DNA of 13,528 bases from Alphaproteobacteria bacterium (GCA_028822575.1 JAPKDN010000030.1:1-13528), one strand, 5' to 3'. Shown: positions 1-10,528, numbered from the stretch's first letter. Program-made: numbers and translations. The notes: generated from the sequence alone by a model not told the origin.

Positions 1-199
1 GGTCGACACACCACCCCATCGGGAGCGCTGCCATACCGTAAACTATCAGACCCGTTGACATCGCCCCCGACACAGTCGCCCGGCTCCAGCCGAACTCCTC
101 GACCAGGAACGGATAGAAAATTGTGAAAGAAAAGAAAGTCCCGTAGCCGGCAAGACCGATGACTAGACAGGCCGCTGCAATTATCCAACAATAATGCAT
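1..199 (-). CDS. MFS permease, N-terminal fragment (cut by window edge)
   Basis: An open frame starts at an ATG at 199 and runs off the left edge, giving 66 visible residues. An in-frame TAA lies 13 codons upstream, so the start is close to this ATG. The peptide begins MHYCWIIAAACLVIGLAGYG and continues with FFSFTIFYPFLVEEFGWSRA and a second hydrophobic stretch. A first membrane helix, a loop with EEFGWSRA, then a second helix is the typical opening of major facilitator transporters of the monocarboxylate/oxalate-formate type. By family it would be an inner-membrane carrier for a small organic anion; the substrate is not visible. It is divergent from the decayed cupin gene at 332-901 and may once have been paired with it. 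The family call rests on the N-terminus only. Confidence 0.7.
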   Translation of the reverse strand, partial: MHYCWIIAAACLVIGLAGYGTFFSFTIFYPFLVEEFGWSRATVSGAMSTGLIVYGMAALPMGWCVD

Positions 200-331
200 C
201 AGGTGGCGAACCCTAGAGAAGCTAACCTGCTGGATTTACACATGTGGGTGAACCAAACTAGTGGGTAATGACAGTCAACGAAAACTAACTGAACCATGTG
301 CCTCTATCGTGCCCAGGTAAAACAACTTTAA

Positions 332-901
332 GACACGGTTCACGACTACCTCATCGTGAAAGACCATCCTTTGGTCCAAAATATGTCGACGCATCTTCTG
401 TTATCGCCGGAACCACGGATACTGCCGGCAAGGATCTATCCGGCCTCTGATCAACTTGCTCAAGCATCGCGGATCAGCGAGCCGAATGCGACCGACATAC
501 TCGCAACCCTTATTGGCGGAGGCGACCGTGTCCACTGAAGCTAGTCTTGCAGTCTAGCGAATTTAGGCTCGAATTTCTTGAACGACTCCGCCTACCTGGC
601 GATCCTCGGTACGCACCGCTAATTCCGCTCAAACAGCGTAGCTTGCGGCTTCCTGATGACCAGCCCGAACACGGACTATCCGACGCACGACCACGAAGCA
701 GAAGAAATCTACATGGTTCTGGTGGGCACAGCCAACTGGACGAAACCCTGTGAAGGTTATCTCACTCGGCCGCCAGGCTCGGTCATCCATCACCCAAGCC
801 AATTCCTCTTCCCGGTAAAAGCTTGCGCAGAGACACTGCTGGTGCTCTGTCTCTGGCATAGCAGGGATTTGGCCGGGAAGTGGCAGATTGGGGGCGGTTG
901 A
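332..901 (+). pseudogene. Decayed DMSP-lyase-like (DddQ-type) cupin gene
   Basis: One plus-strand frame keeps family-like sequence for about 190 codons but is broken by TGA at 536-538, TAG at 542-544 and TAA at 620-622. Between the stops it reads NLGSNFLNDSAYLAILGT, then SNSVACGFLM, YPTHDHEAEEIYMVL, GTANW, RPPGSVIHHPS and LLVLCLW. This order (YPxHxHxAEEIY, a GTAxW strand, RPPGxxIHH, a C-terminal LxLW) is that of the cupin family containing the DMSP lyases DddQ and DddW and many lyase-like relatives. The H-x-H and Glu metal ligands remain in THDHEAEE. The later His, expected in a PHA-type motif, is Val here (FPVKA). The first TGA falls where the family has a conserved Trp, so TGG to TGA is likely. 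The frame end (TGA at 899) looks natural; the 5' end is uncertain, with GTG at 356 as one candidate. Family is inferred from motifs; the decay is seen directly. Confidence 0.68.
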
Positions 902-1113
902 TTCTCCCGTTGTTACAGACTTCACTACAAAGCAATACAGATCAGAGCGCATTTCCTGGTTTTGGAAAGAGGAATGTCGGCAAAGTGTTACCCCCCATGG
1001 TCCGGTGCGCATCGCTTCGAATTTTATCACCCAGCGTCGGGCCATTCGTGTCCGGTTAAAAACCTCTAAAGCCGTCACCACAAATTTATCCAGCTCACCG
1101 ACAAAAGTCGCAG

Positions 1114-1138
1114 CACACGCTGGAAACCGCAGCGTGTG
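1114..1138. repeat. Perfect 9-bp inverted repeat
   Basis: CACACGCTG at 1114-1122 and CAGCGTGTG at 1130-1138 pair perfectly across a 7-base loop. Just to the left, CGAC-AAAA-GTCG (about 1099-1110) forms a second small hairpin. On the minus strand the 9-bp stem lies about 150 bases past the ligA stop, and a TTTT run follows after a few bases. It may therefore take part in ending or trimming the bamD-recN-ligA transcript. The T-run is not directly adjacent, so this is not a canonical intrinsic terminator. Confidence 0.5.
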
Positions 1139-1180
1139 AAAAGTACAGGAGCACTTTCGGAGCTTTTCTTGGTGATCGAC

Positions 1181-1203
1181 TAACCGTCGCGATCAAACGG
1201 TTA
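1181..1203. repeat. 7-bp inverted repeat downstream of ligA
   Basis: TAACCGT at 1181-1187 pairs with ACGGTTA at 1197-1203 across a 9-base loop, about 84 bases past the ligA stop codon. No T-run follows on either strand. It could be a weak structure in the 3' untranslated region or a protein-binding dyad; the sequence does not say which. Confidence 0.35.
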
Positions 1204-1206
1204 AGA

Positions 1207-1236
1207 CTTGGACCCCGGCTTTCGTTGGGGGGGCGG
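1207..1236. repeat. Degenerate REP-like hairpin element
   Basis: The stretch around TGGACCCCGGCTTTCGTTGG resembles the dispersed palindromic units with a TGGACCCCGGCTTTCGCCGG core that I recall from intergenic DNA of many alphaproteobacteria. Here the right arm is altered, so CCCCGGC (1213-1219) pairs with GTTGGGG (1224-1230) using two G-T wobbles around a TTTC loop. A run of seven G follows. No second copy was seen in this window, so the repeat call rests on resemblance alone. Confidence 0.35.
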
Positions 1237-1286
1237 ACAAGTTCCACGACAAGATGACAATCCTTCCACCCTCTATCGCGCGTGTC

Positions 1287-5091
<3,805 letters not shown>

Positions 5092-5098
5092 GGCGAGG

Positions 5099-5932
5099 TC
5101 AGAAGATCCACAGTCCAAGGCCAAGCAATCCATCGCCTTCGGCCTCGGCGCTGTGTGGGCGGCCGGTTTTCAACAGGGCATAGCTATCCTGGTACCAATC
5201 GCTTCCAGGATAGTTGTGGCCAAGAACGGCGGCGGTCTTCTCGGCCTCATCTTTCAATCCAAGCGCAAGGTAAGACGCTGTCAATCTGTGCAGCGCTTCA
5301 GGAACCTGATCGGTAGTATCATAGTCATGCAGCACCCTGCGAAATCGGTTGATCGCCGCCAGATGCTGACCGCGCGTCAAATAAAATCGGCCGATTTCCA
5401 TCTCCTTGCCGGCGAGATGGTTCCGCGCCAGATCAACCTTCAAGCGCACATCGCGGGCATATTTGCTTCTCGGGAAACGCTTGATCACTTCATCGAACGT
5501 ATCCAGGGAGTCGCGTGTCAGTTTTTGATCCCTGCCGACATCAACGATCTGTTCATAGAAGGAGAGGCCTTTCAGGTAGTAGGCATAGTCTACATTGGGA
5601 TGGCTGGGGTTCAGTTGGATAAAACGGTCTAATGCGCCAACGGCGTCATCATACTGGTTACTCTGATAAAGCGAATAAGCCGCCATCAACTGTGCCTGGG
5701 TCGCCCAAACCGAGTAGGGGTGTTGACGCTCGACCTCGTCAAACAAGGGCGCGGCGGCGCGGAAATTTCCACCGGCGGCGGAGTCCACGGCCTGATTGTA
5801 GAGGTCCTCGACGGCACGCTCTACATATTCGGGCTCTATCTCCTTGCTCTTGAACGTATCGCAACCGGCGCTCACCAATAGCGCGGAGCTGGCAAAAATC
5901 ACAAAGAGGGGCCGGGCGAAAGTCTGACGCAT
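5099..5932 (-). CDS. bamD: Outer membrane assembly lipoprotein BamD
   Basis: BamD (277 aa) is the essential lipoprotein of the BAM complex, which folds beta-barrel proteins into the outer membrane from the periplasmic side. The chosen ATG at 5932 gives MRQTFARPLF and a lipoprotein signal peptide: basic start, hydrophobic core FVIFASSALLV and lipobox SAGC with the lipidated Cys at 24. An in-frame ATG at 6034 would add 34 residues ahead of the signal and is unlikely. The mature part holds TPR-type repeats, including YNQAVDSAAGGNFRAAAPLF (45-64), AAYSLYQSNQYDDAVGALDR (84-103) and the typical HPNVDYAYYLKGLSFY (111-126). The lipobox has Ser at -3, less usual than Leu but acceptable. It is the first gene of the bamD-recN-ligA group and lies just past the dienelactone hydrolase remnant. 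Confidence 0.95.
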   Translation of the reverse strand: MRQTFARPLFVIFASSALLVSAGCDTFKSKEIEPEYVERAVEDLYNQAVDSAAGGNFRAAAPLFDEVERQHPYSVWATQAQLMAAYSLYQSNQYDDAVGALDRFIQLNPSHPNVDYAYYLKGLSFYEQIVDVGRDQKLTRDSLDTFDEVIKRFPRSKYARDVRLKVDLARNHLAGKEMEIGRFYLTRGQHLAAINRFRRVLHDYDTTDQVPEALHRLTASYLALGLKDEAEKTAAVLGHNYPGSDWYQDSYALLKTGRPHSAEAEGDGLLGLGLWIF

Positions 5933-5966
5933 GGGTGTCGATTCTTGAGTTAATGGACGACGATCT

Positions 5967-5995
5967 AGGATACGGCTTCCATGGGTCCGCGCCAA
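5967..5995 (-). promoter_or_regulatory. Candidate sigma-70-type promoter of bamD-recN-ligA
   Basis: On the minus strand TTGGCG (5995-5990) and TATCCT (5972-5967) are separated by 17 bases, the ideal spacing for a housekeeping promoter. The -10 box ends about 35 bases before the bamD ATG. It lies in the 98-base gap between the decayed hydrolase gene and bamD. Both boxes deviate from consensus, so this is a prediction only. Confidence 0.35.
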
Positions 5996-6030
5996 GCCCG
6001 AGTTCGTCGATTTCTTAGCCCAGGCCCGGA

Positions 6031-6776
6031 TCAAAGAGTCTCATTAAAAAAACTTGAATCTTCTTCCAGGCGTCTTTCGACTAGGTCTCGCGATATCGTT
6101 CCAGATTTTTGTCATCCTGAAAACCATTGCCGGCCCCGTCATATCGATGAAACGCACGCGGCACTCTGGCATGAGACAACGCCACGTCCAGATCGTCGAC
6201 ATCTACGGGCGACGGATTCTGGTCCTCATTTCCAAAACTCCGAGAACCGAGCAACCCATCCCATTTACCAGCTCGATCGGCGGCGTTGCCTCATCAACGA
6301 ACAACATCTTGATACGCCCAACATAGAGCGTCACCAGCGCATTAAATTTAGGATTGTGAAAGGCCTCCCGAGCCAGGAAACCCAGCCGCCCTAGCAAAAC
6401 CCTATAATGCCGACCCGATCGCGTTGACATCGGGCCGTCCGACCAAGAGATCAAACGTCCCTGCCGGATCCGCGACCGCTCAATCGTCTCCAATTCCCCC
6501 GCGTTTGAACGAAATACCCGCCTTGGCCAGCCACCGGTGAAACACCCAGGACATGGCGACTGCGTATCCAGCCTTGGCCAACGGGTCCCCAACTCCGATC
6601 TGCCAAGGATCCTTCTCCAACCCCACATGAGAAACCGGGATCTGTTGACATGCGATCTGGGCCGGGTGCGGCCCCTAGCCTTCGGGCAGAAACACCAGCA
6701 CTTCCATGTCGCCGTCAAGGAGCGTGAGATTGTATGTTCGAACAGATGCTTGCTCCGGCATGGGCGTGATCTTCAC
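6031..6776 (-). pseudogene. Dienelactone hydrolase family pseudogene
   Basis: Joined across frames, the minus strand encodes a nearly complete dienelactone hydrolase-like alpha/beta hydrolase of about 250 aa. Pieces in order are LLDGDMEVLVFLPEG, GPHPAQIACQQIPV, DPLAKAGYAVAM, FDLLVGRPDVNA, DRVGIIGFC-stop-GG, HNPKFNALVTLY, GNEDQNPSPVDVDDLDVAL, PRAFHRYDGAGNGFQDD and SKDAWKKI. Stops are TAG at 6675-6677, TGA at 6480-6482, TAG at 6391-6393 (inside the GFCWGG-type nucleophile elbow) and TAG at 6081-6083. Frameshifts lie near 6420, 6370, 6235 and in an A7 run at 6046-6052. The catalytic His of the usual GHGF motif is Asn (AAT at 6126-6128). Candidate starts are GTG at 6776 or ATG at 6761; the natural stop is probably TGA at 6031. 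It follows the CoA-transferase gene by about 105 bases and may have been the last gene of that operon. Confidence 0.85.
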
Positions 6777-6881
6777 GCGAGAGGTTGCTGTTCAGGTTCC
6801 CGTCGAAACCAGTTTATCAATGGGGTCTGGCGCCTTGCCGTTCGCAATGACGCCGGGCCTGATCGAAAACAAACTGGACAC

Positions 6882-8093
6882 CTACCCCCTGATCGAGCCA
6901 CGATCACGCAGCCTCGAGACCGCGGCCGCATCCATCCCCAGCCATTCGACAAGCACCGCCTCAGTATCACCGCCGACATCAGGCTCGAGCCTGATCATTG
7001 GCTCAGGGCTGCCGTGAAAGCGCAGAGGACTGGTCGGCAGGACCACGTCACCCATGGTCGGGTGGCTCACGTTTTGCAGCATTCCACGTTCGTGCATATG
7101 CAGATCGGCGGTAACCTCCACCAGCCCGCGTACTGGCGCCGCGGGGACCCGGTTCGCGCGCAGGATATCCGCCGCTTCCGCCTTGTTCAGGCCAATGGTC
7201 CAAGCCTCGACAACCGCATCGACCGCAGCGTCGTTGCGGCCACGCAGCGCCTGCGAGGCGAAACGCGGATCATCCTTCAGATCTTCGCGCCCCATGACCT
7301 TCAACAAGCTTTGCCAATGTGCCTCCTGGACGCAAATTATTGCGATATGTCCCTCATCAAAGGTCGAATAAACATTATAAGGCGCCGAGCCTTGGGTCGG
7401 GTGTTTGTTGCCGCGGCGGGGAGGTTGGACTCCATCGTTCATGTGCATGCTCGCGACATTCGAGGTCAGCACCGGGTAGATCGCCTCCTGCATCGCCACC
7501 TCGACCAGACGGCCTCGTCCGGTCACAGAGCGTTCGAACAACGCGGTCATGATCCCCGCATAGAGATGCACGCCACCAACGAAGTCGCAGATCGCCGGGC
7601 CGGCCTTGAGCGGCGGACCGTCATCGGGACCATTGACGCTCATTACCCCACCAACCGCCTGCACCGTTAGATCCATAGCCAGATTGTCCCGCGAGGGGCC
7701 AGACAGGCCATAGCCCGAACTGGAGGCATAGACGAGACGCGGGTTGACCTCCATCAGAACGTCGGCACCAAGTCCCAGACGCTCCATCGCGCCGGGCGCG
7801 AAGTTCTCCAGCAACACGTCGGCCTGAAGCACCAGGTCGATCAGCAAGGCCTTGCCGTCAGCCTGTTTCAAATCAATTGAGAGGCCCCGTTTGTTCGAAT
7901 TGAGCATGGCGAAGGACAAAGGCACCGAGCCGCCGCCACGCTGACGCAAGACCTCGCCCTGGAGCGGTTCCACCTTGACCACGTCGGCGCCGGCATGAGC
8001 GAGCAAGAAGCCCGCATAAGGCCCGTTATAGATCTGCCCTAGATCGAGGACCTTGACGCCCTCGAGCGGCCAGCGCGCTTCCAGGTTACTCAT
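6882..8093 (-). CDS. Class III CoA-transferase, CaiB/BaiF family
   Basis: An intact 403-aa family III CoA-transferase, which moves CoA between carboxylic acids through an enzyme-bound aspartyl thioester. The N-terminal Rossmann part reads PLEGVKVLDLGQIYNGPYAG (9-28) and HAGADVVKVEP (33-43). LLENFAPGAMERLGLG (94-109) and SGYGLSGP (126-133) are standard family motifs. The expected catalytic Asp is Asp170 in ICDFVGG, followed by TALFERSVTGRG and a VAMQEA segment. Length matches single-domain CaiB and formyl-CoA transferase. The ATG lies 9 bases after the dehydrogenase stop; AGGA at 8101-8104 overlaps that stop with 7-base spacing, so the two genes are co-transcribed. Substrates cannot be assigned: carnitine, bile acid and succinyl-CoA:dicarboxylate enzymes all share these motifs. 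Confidence 0.92.
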   Translation of the reverse strand: MSNLEARWPLEGVKVLDLGQIYNGPYAGFLLAHAGADVVKVEPLQGEVLRQRGGGSVPLSFAMLNSNKRGLSIDLKQADGKALLIDLVLQADVLLENFAPGAMERLGLGADVLMEVNPRLVYASSSGYGLSGPSRDNLAMDLTVQAVGGVMSVNGPDDGPPLKAGPAICDFVGGVHLYAGIMTALFERSVTGRGRLVEVAMQEAIYPVLTSNVASMHMNDGVQPPRRGNKHPTQGSAPYNVYSTFDEGHIAIICVQEAHWQSLLKVMGREDLKDDPRFASQALRGRNDAAVDAVVEAWTIGLNKAEAADILRANRVPAAPVRGLVEVTADLHMHERGMLQNVSHPTMGDVVLPTSPLRFHGSPEPMIRLEPDVGGDTEAVLVEWLGMDAAAVSRLRDRGSIRG

Positions 8094-8102
8094 CCCAGGA
8101 TC

Positions 8103-9266
8103 CTAGCGTAACGAGCTACCGATGATATCACGGGCAATAACATGTTTTTGCACCTCGCTCGGCCCTTCGCCGATCCGGCGGATCCGCATCTCTCGGAACC
8201 AGCGTTCCAGCGGAAGATCCTTGGCGACGCCAAGACCGCCATGGATCTGCATCGAACGGTCGACGACCTTGAAGCCATTCTCTGAGCAAACCAGCTTGGC
8301 GATCGCGGATTCCGTTCGATAGGCCTCCCCCCGGTCGCATTTCGCAGCGGCATCAAGCACCAAAAGACGCGCTGCCCGAATTTCAATTTCGTTCTCCACC
8401 AACATCCACTGAATGCCCTGGCGGGATGACAAGGGTGCGCCAAAAGTCTCACGGATTTTCGAATATTCCGTCGCCATCTCATGCGCTTTGATCGCCGGGC
8501 CAAGGCATTCGGCGGCATAGGGCACGCGCTGGCGGGCGAGGCGGTCATTGGCGATGGCGAAACCACCGCCTTCCTCGCCCAGCATGTTCTCATGCGGGAC
8601 CCGAAGGTCTTCCATCTGAATCTCGGTGGCGTATTTCGCCGAGCGCAGGGTGTGCACGATCCGTGCAACCCTGAAGCCTGGCCAATCCGTTTCGACGATG
8701 AAGGCGGATACGCCGGAGCGGCCCGGGCCACCGGTGCGCGCGAAGACCAATCCGTAATCCGCCCGATCGGCGCCACTGATCCAGAGCTTGGAACCGTTCA
8801 AGACCCAACTGTCGCCATCGCGCACAGCACGGGTCTGGATGGCGCGGGCTGGATCGCTTCCGCCAGAGGGTTCGGACAGGCCGAAAAACACCCGCTTCTC
8901 GCCACGCAGCATTGGATAGAGATATTTTTTCTTCTGATGCTCCGTCGCCTCGAACAGCTGCGCCTGCCGCGCGCCGCCGAAAGCGCCATAACAGGGCGTA
9001 TACAACCCACCGCGATGTTGAGAGCACTCGATCGCGATCAGCACCCTTGTGACCATATCGATCTCTGGGCCACCATATTCAGGCGGCGTATCGAGACCAT
9101 AGAGGCCCATTTTCTTAGTTTTTGCAACTAGTCCCGCCAGAATTTCTGGCTCTAACTCATCGGCGTCCGGGTCCATGTTCTCTTCAAGCGGCAGGATCTC
9201 CTGGCGCACGAAGCGGCGGACCATGTCGACGATCATCCTCTGTTCTTCGGTGAACGCGAAATCCAT
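8103..9266 (-). CDS. Acyl-CoA dehydrogenase
   Basis: A complete 387-aa FAD-dependent acyl-CoA dehydrogenase, which makes a trans-2-enoyl-CoA and passes electrons to ETF. The N-terminal helical domain starts MDFAFTEEQRMIVDMVRRFV. The signature FFGLSEPSGGSDPA (127-140) and WVLNGSKLWISG (154-165) form the flavin and substrate site of the beta domain. MQIHGGLGVAKDLPLERWFR and IGEGPSEVQKHVIAR close the C-terminal domain; Glu367, in the place of the IYEGT motif, is the likely catalytic base. AGAGGA at 9275-9280 lies 8 bases before the ATG and fixes the start. Its neighbours are a CoA-transferase downstream and, upstream, the small GIY-YIG-like gene and a hydratase-like gene. The set recalls the caiA/caiB/caiD combination but gives no evidence for the substrate. 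Confidence 0.95.
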   Translation of the reverse strand: MDFAFTEEQRMIVDMVRRFVRQEILPLEENMDPDADELEPEILAGLVAKTKKMGLYGLDTPPEYGGPEIDMVTRVLIAIECSQHRGGLYTPCYGAFGGARQAQLFEATEHQKKKYLYPMLRGEKRVFFGLSEPSGGSDPARAIQTRAVRDGDSWVLNGSKLWISGADRADYGLVFARTGGPGRSGVSAFIVETDWPGFRVARIVHTLRSAKYATEIQMEDLRVPHENMLGEEGGGFAIANDRLARQRVPYAAECLGPAIKAHEMATEYSKIRETFGAPLSSRQGIQWMLVENEIEIRAARLLVLDAAAKCDRGEAYRTESAIAKLVCSENGFKVVDRSMQIHGGLGVAKDLPLERWFREMRIRRIGEGPSEVQKHVIARDIIGSSLR

Positions 9267-9302
9267 GGTGCCTGTCCTCTGGTTATCTAAACATCTTTTC
9301 GA

Positions 9303-9332
9303 GACCCGGTTGACGGGAGGCGCGATCGGGTC
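9303..9332. repeat. Intercistronic inverted repeat
   Basis: GACCCGGT at 9303-9310 can pair with ATCGGGTC at 9325-9332, 8 bp with one G-T wobble and a 14-base loop. It sits in the 90-base gap between the small GIY-YIG-like gene and the acyl-CoA dehydrogenase gene. No T-run follows on the minus strand. It may modulate how much of the operon message continues or is stabilised, but it may also be chance in GC-rich DNA. Confidence 0.3.
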
Positions 9333-9356
9333 TGGCTCTGATCACGTAGGTCGTTC

Positions 9357-9707
9357 TCAACCGGGTCCACCACCCGGCCGGAGCCGACCGAGCATTCTTG
9401 GGTCGATGTCTGTATTGGCCTCGGGCAAACGCCCGTAATCAAACTGAAAAGCCTCCAGCAACTCAGCGTGCCGTGTCCGATAGGCCCTGTTGACCTCGAA
9501 TCGGACTTTGGTCACACCAGCGGGTGGGGCGCCCAGAGCCTTGGCGATCTCCCCCTTGAGGCCAAATTTAGTGCGCCCACCGGCAACACCAATATATAGA
9601 ATTTCGTCGGCGCCGTTGGCCAATTGATAAACCCCTAGATGTCCGGTCACCCGCAACAAATTCTCTGCCGTCAGATCCCGCCAGGGCTTGTCGAGACGTA
9701 CCGCCAT
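9357..9707 (-). CDS. Small GIY-YIG-like protein in a CoA-enzyme operon
   Basis: An intact 116-aa reading frame with an excellent ribosome binding site (GGAGG at 9713-9717, five A, ATG), beginning 11 bases after the hydratase-like gene. Residues 24-40 hold LGVYQL, then ILYIG: a GVY...YIG pair with the spacing of the GIY-YIG nuclease core. Arg45 or nearby basic residues could stand for the conserved Arg after the second strand, Glu82 (in HAELLEAF) for the metal-binding Glu, and LPEAN (94-98) for the closing P-x-x-N motif. No second domain is present. The protein could be a minimal nuclease, or a non-nuclease GIY-YIG fold with a role tied to the pathway; the CoA-enzyme neighbours make the second attractive. 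No signal peptide or membrane segment. The frame is certainly a gene; the fold is an inference from motif order. Confidence 0.75.
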   Translation of the reverse strand: MAVRLDKPWRDLTAENLLRVTGHLGVYQLANGADEILYIGVAGGRTKFGLKGEIAKALGAPPAGVTKVRFEVNRAYRTRHAELLEAFQFDYGRLPEANTDIDPRMLGRLRPGGGPG

Positions 9708-9712
9708 TTTTT

Positions 9713-9717
9713 CCTCC
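9713..9717 (-). promoter_or_regulatory. Strong ribosome binding site of the small GIY-YIG-like gene
   Basis: Minus-strand GGAGG followed by five A and the ATG at 9707. It lies between the stop of the hydratase-like gene and this start, supports the small gene as real and fixes its start. Confidence 0.7.
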
Positions 9718-9718
9718 C

Positions 9719-10480
9719 TCAGGTACCGGTAAAGACCGGCGCGCGTTTCTCGAGCCTAGCGGTGATGCCTTCCTTGGCGTCATTGCTGCCCCGGGCCTCG
9801 CTTACTAACGCGTCGACATCAACATGCTCGATGCCATCACGGAACGCCAACTCGCGGACAATAACCGCCTTCATGGCGCGCAAGGAGAGCGGCGCGTTGG
9901 CAGCCAGCCGGTCGATGATTTTTTGAGCCTCCGCGTCAAGCTGGTCCTCGGGCACGGCCCGGCAGATTACTCCATGATTAGCCATCCAGGGCGCGGGCAT
10001 CGGATCACCCAGCATCAAAATTTCGCGGGTAGCGACCGGCCCCGCCACCTCCATCAGTTTCTTGGTGAGGAACCAAGTTGGCGCCAACCCGATCTGAGCC
10101 AAGGACATGCCAAAGCGCGCGGTATCGGCAGCGACCACGAACTCGCAATGCAGCGCAATCTCACAGCCGCCGGCTATGGCTGCGCCCTGAACAACCGCGA
10201 CGGTGGGCAGCGGATTTATCTCAATGGCGTGAAATACTTTCTCCACTGGGCTTTGGTTGCCAGTAGAGGGTTTTTTCAGCCGCTCCGCTAGATCGACGCC
10301 AGCGCAGAAGGACGGACCCTCACCGCGCAGCACGATTACTCTGTCGTTGTCACCCGGCGTTGCGGTGAAGACCTCAAGCAACGCGTCCAGCATTTCGGCG
10401 TCCATGGCGTTACGCTTTTCCGGCCGGCATAGGGTGACCGTCTTGACCGGCCCGTTGGTTTCGACGCGCACTCGGCTCAT
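9719..10480 (-). CDS. Enoyl-CoA hydratase/isomerase (crotonase) family protein
   Basis: A 253-aa crotonase-fold protein, probably acting on an enoyl-CoA or related thioester. LCRPEKRNAMD (17-27) is the usual N-terminal motif, FCAGVDL (58-64) forms one half of the oxyanion hole and IAGGCEIAL (102-110) the other. Glu107 matches the first catalytic Glu of rat hydratase (Glu144). The second (Glu164, in a PEIKLG-type motif) is replaced: the aligned stretch reads FGMSLAQIG, with Leu127 at the Glu position. Hydratase activity by the two-Glu mechanism is therefore doubtful, and an isomerase or other crotonase reaction is possible; relatives with a similar FGMPLARLG motif are known. AGGAGC at 10489-10494 lies 8 bases before the ATG. 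The next gene follows after 11 bases. Confidence 0.9.
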   Translation of the reverse strand: MSRVRVETNGPVKTVTLCRPEKRNAMDAEMLDALLEVFTATPGDNDRVIVLRGEGPSFCAGVDLAERLKKPSTGNQSPVEKVFHAIEINPLPTVAVVQGAAIAGGCEIALHCEFVVAADTARFGMSLAQIGLAPTWFLTKKLMEVAGPVATREILMLGDPMPAPWMANHGVICRAVPEDQLDAEAQKIIDRLAANAPLSLRAMKAVIVRELAFRDGIEHVDVDALVSEARGSNDAKEGITARLEKRAPVFTGT

Positions 10481-10528
10481 GGCTGTAAGCTCCTAATTTG
10501 ATTCGCCAGAACTTTAGCGCGTGGCATC

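Larger units (their letters stand above)
902..1286. other. Non-coding gap between cupin remnant and ligA
   Basis: No convincing gene was found on either strand. A minus-strand frame is open across about 629-1081, but it has no recognisable motif and its left half lies antisense to the cupin remnant. The gap holds a perfect 9-bp inverted repeat at 1114-1138, a 7-bp inverted repeat at 1181-1203 and a degenerate GC-rich hairpin at 1213-1230, each described separately. The minus-strand transcript from ligA must end somewhere here, but no stem followed by a clean T-run was seen. Confidence 0.5.

Noticed and set aside
629..1081. Minus-strand open frame of 150 codons
   Set aside because: Its left half is antisense to the cupin remnant and the rest shows no family motif or ribosome binding site.
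5933..6034. Longer bamD starting at the ATG at 6034
   Set aside because: It would place 34 polar residues before a clear lipoprotein signal peptide and overlap the promoter candidate; the ATG at 5932 fits the family.
6203..6718. Minus-strand open frame of 171 codons as an intact gene
   Set aside because: Only its second part matches dienelactone hydrolase, and the rest of that family's sequence lies in other frames. It is one frame of the pseudogene.
6537..7670. Plus-strand open frame of 377 codons
   Set aside because: It lies mostly antisense to the CoA-transferase gene, which has full family motifs, and its own product is His/Arg-rich with no recognisable motif.
6882..8093. CoA-transferase as the DMSP enzyme DddD, prompted by the DMSP-lyase-like remnant
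   Set aside because: DddD is about twice as long with two CaiB domains; this protein is a single domain of 403 aa, and it lies 6 kb from the remnant.
8481..9131. Plus-strand open frame of 216 codons
   Set aside because: It is antisense to the acyl-CoA dehydrogenase, which carries all expected motifs.
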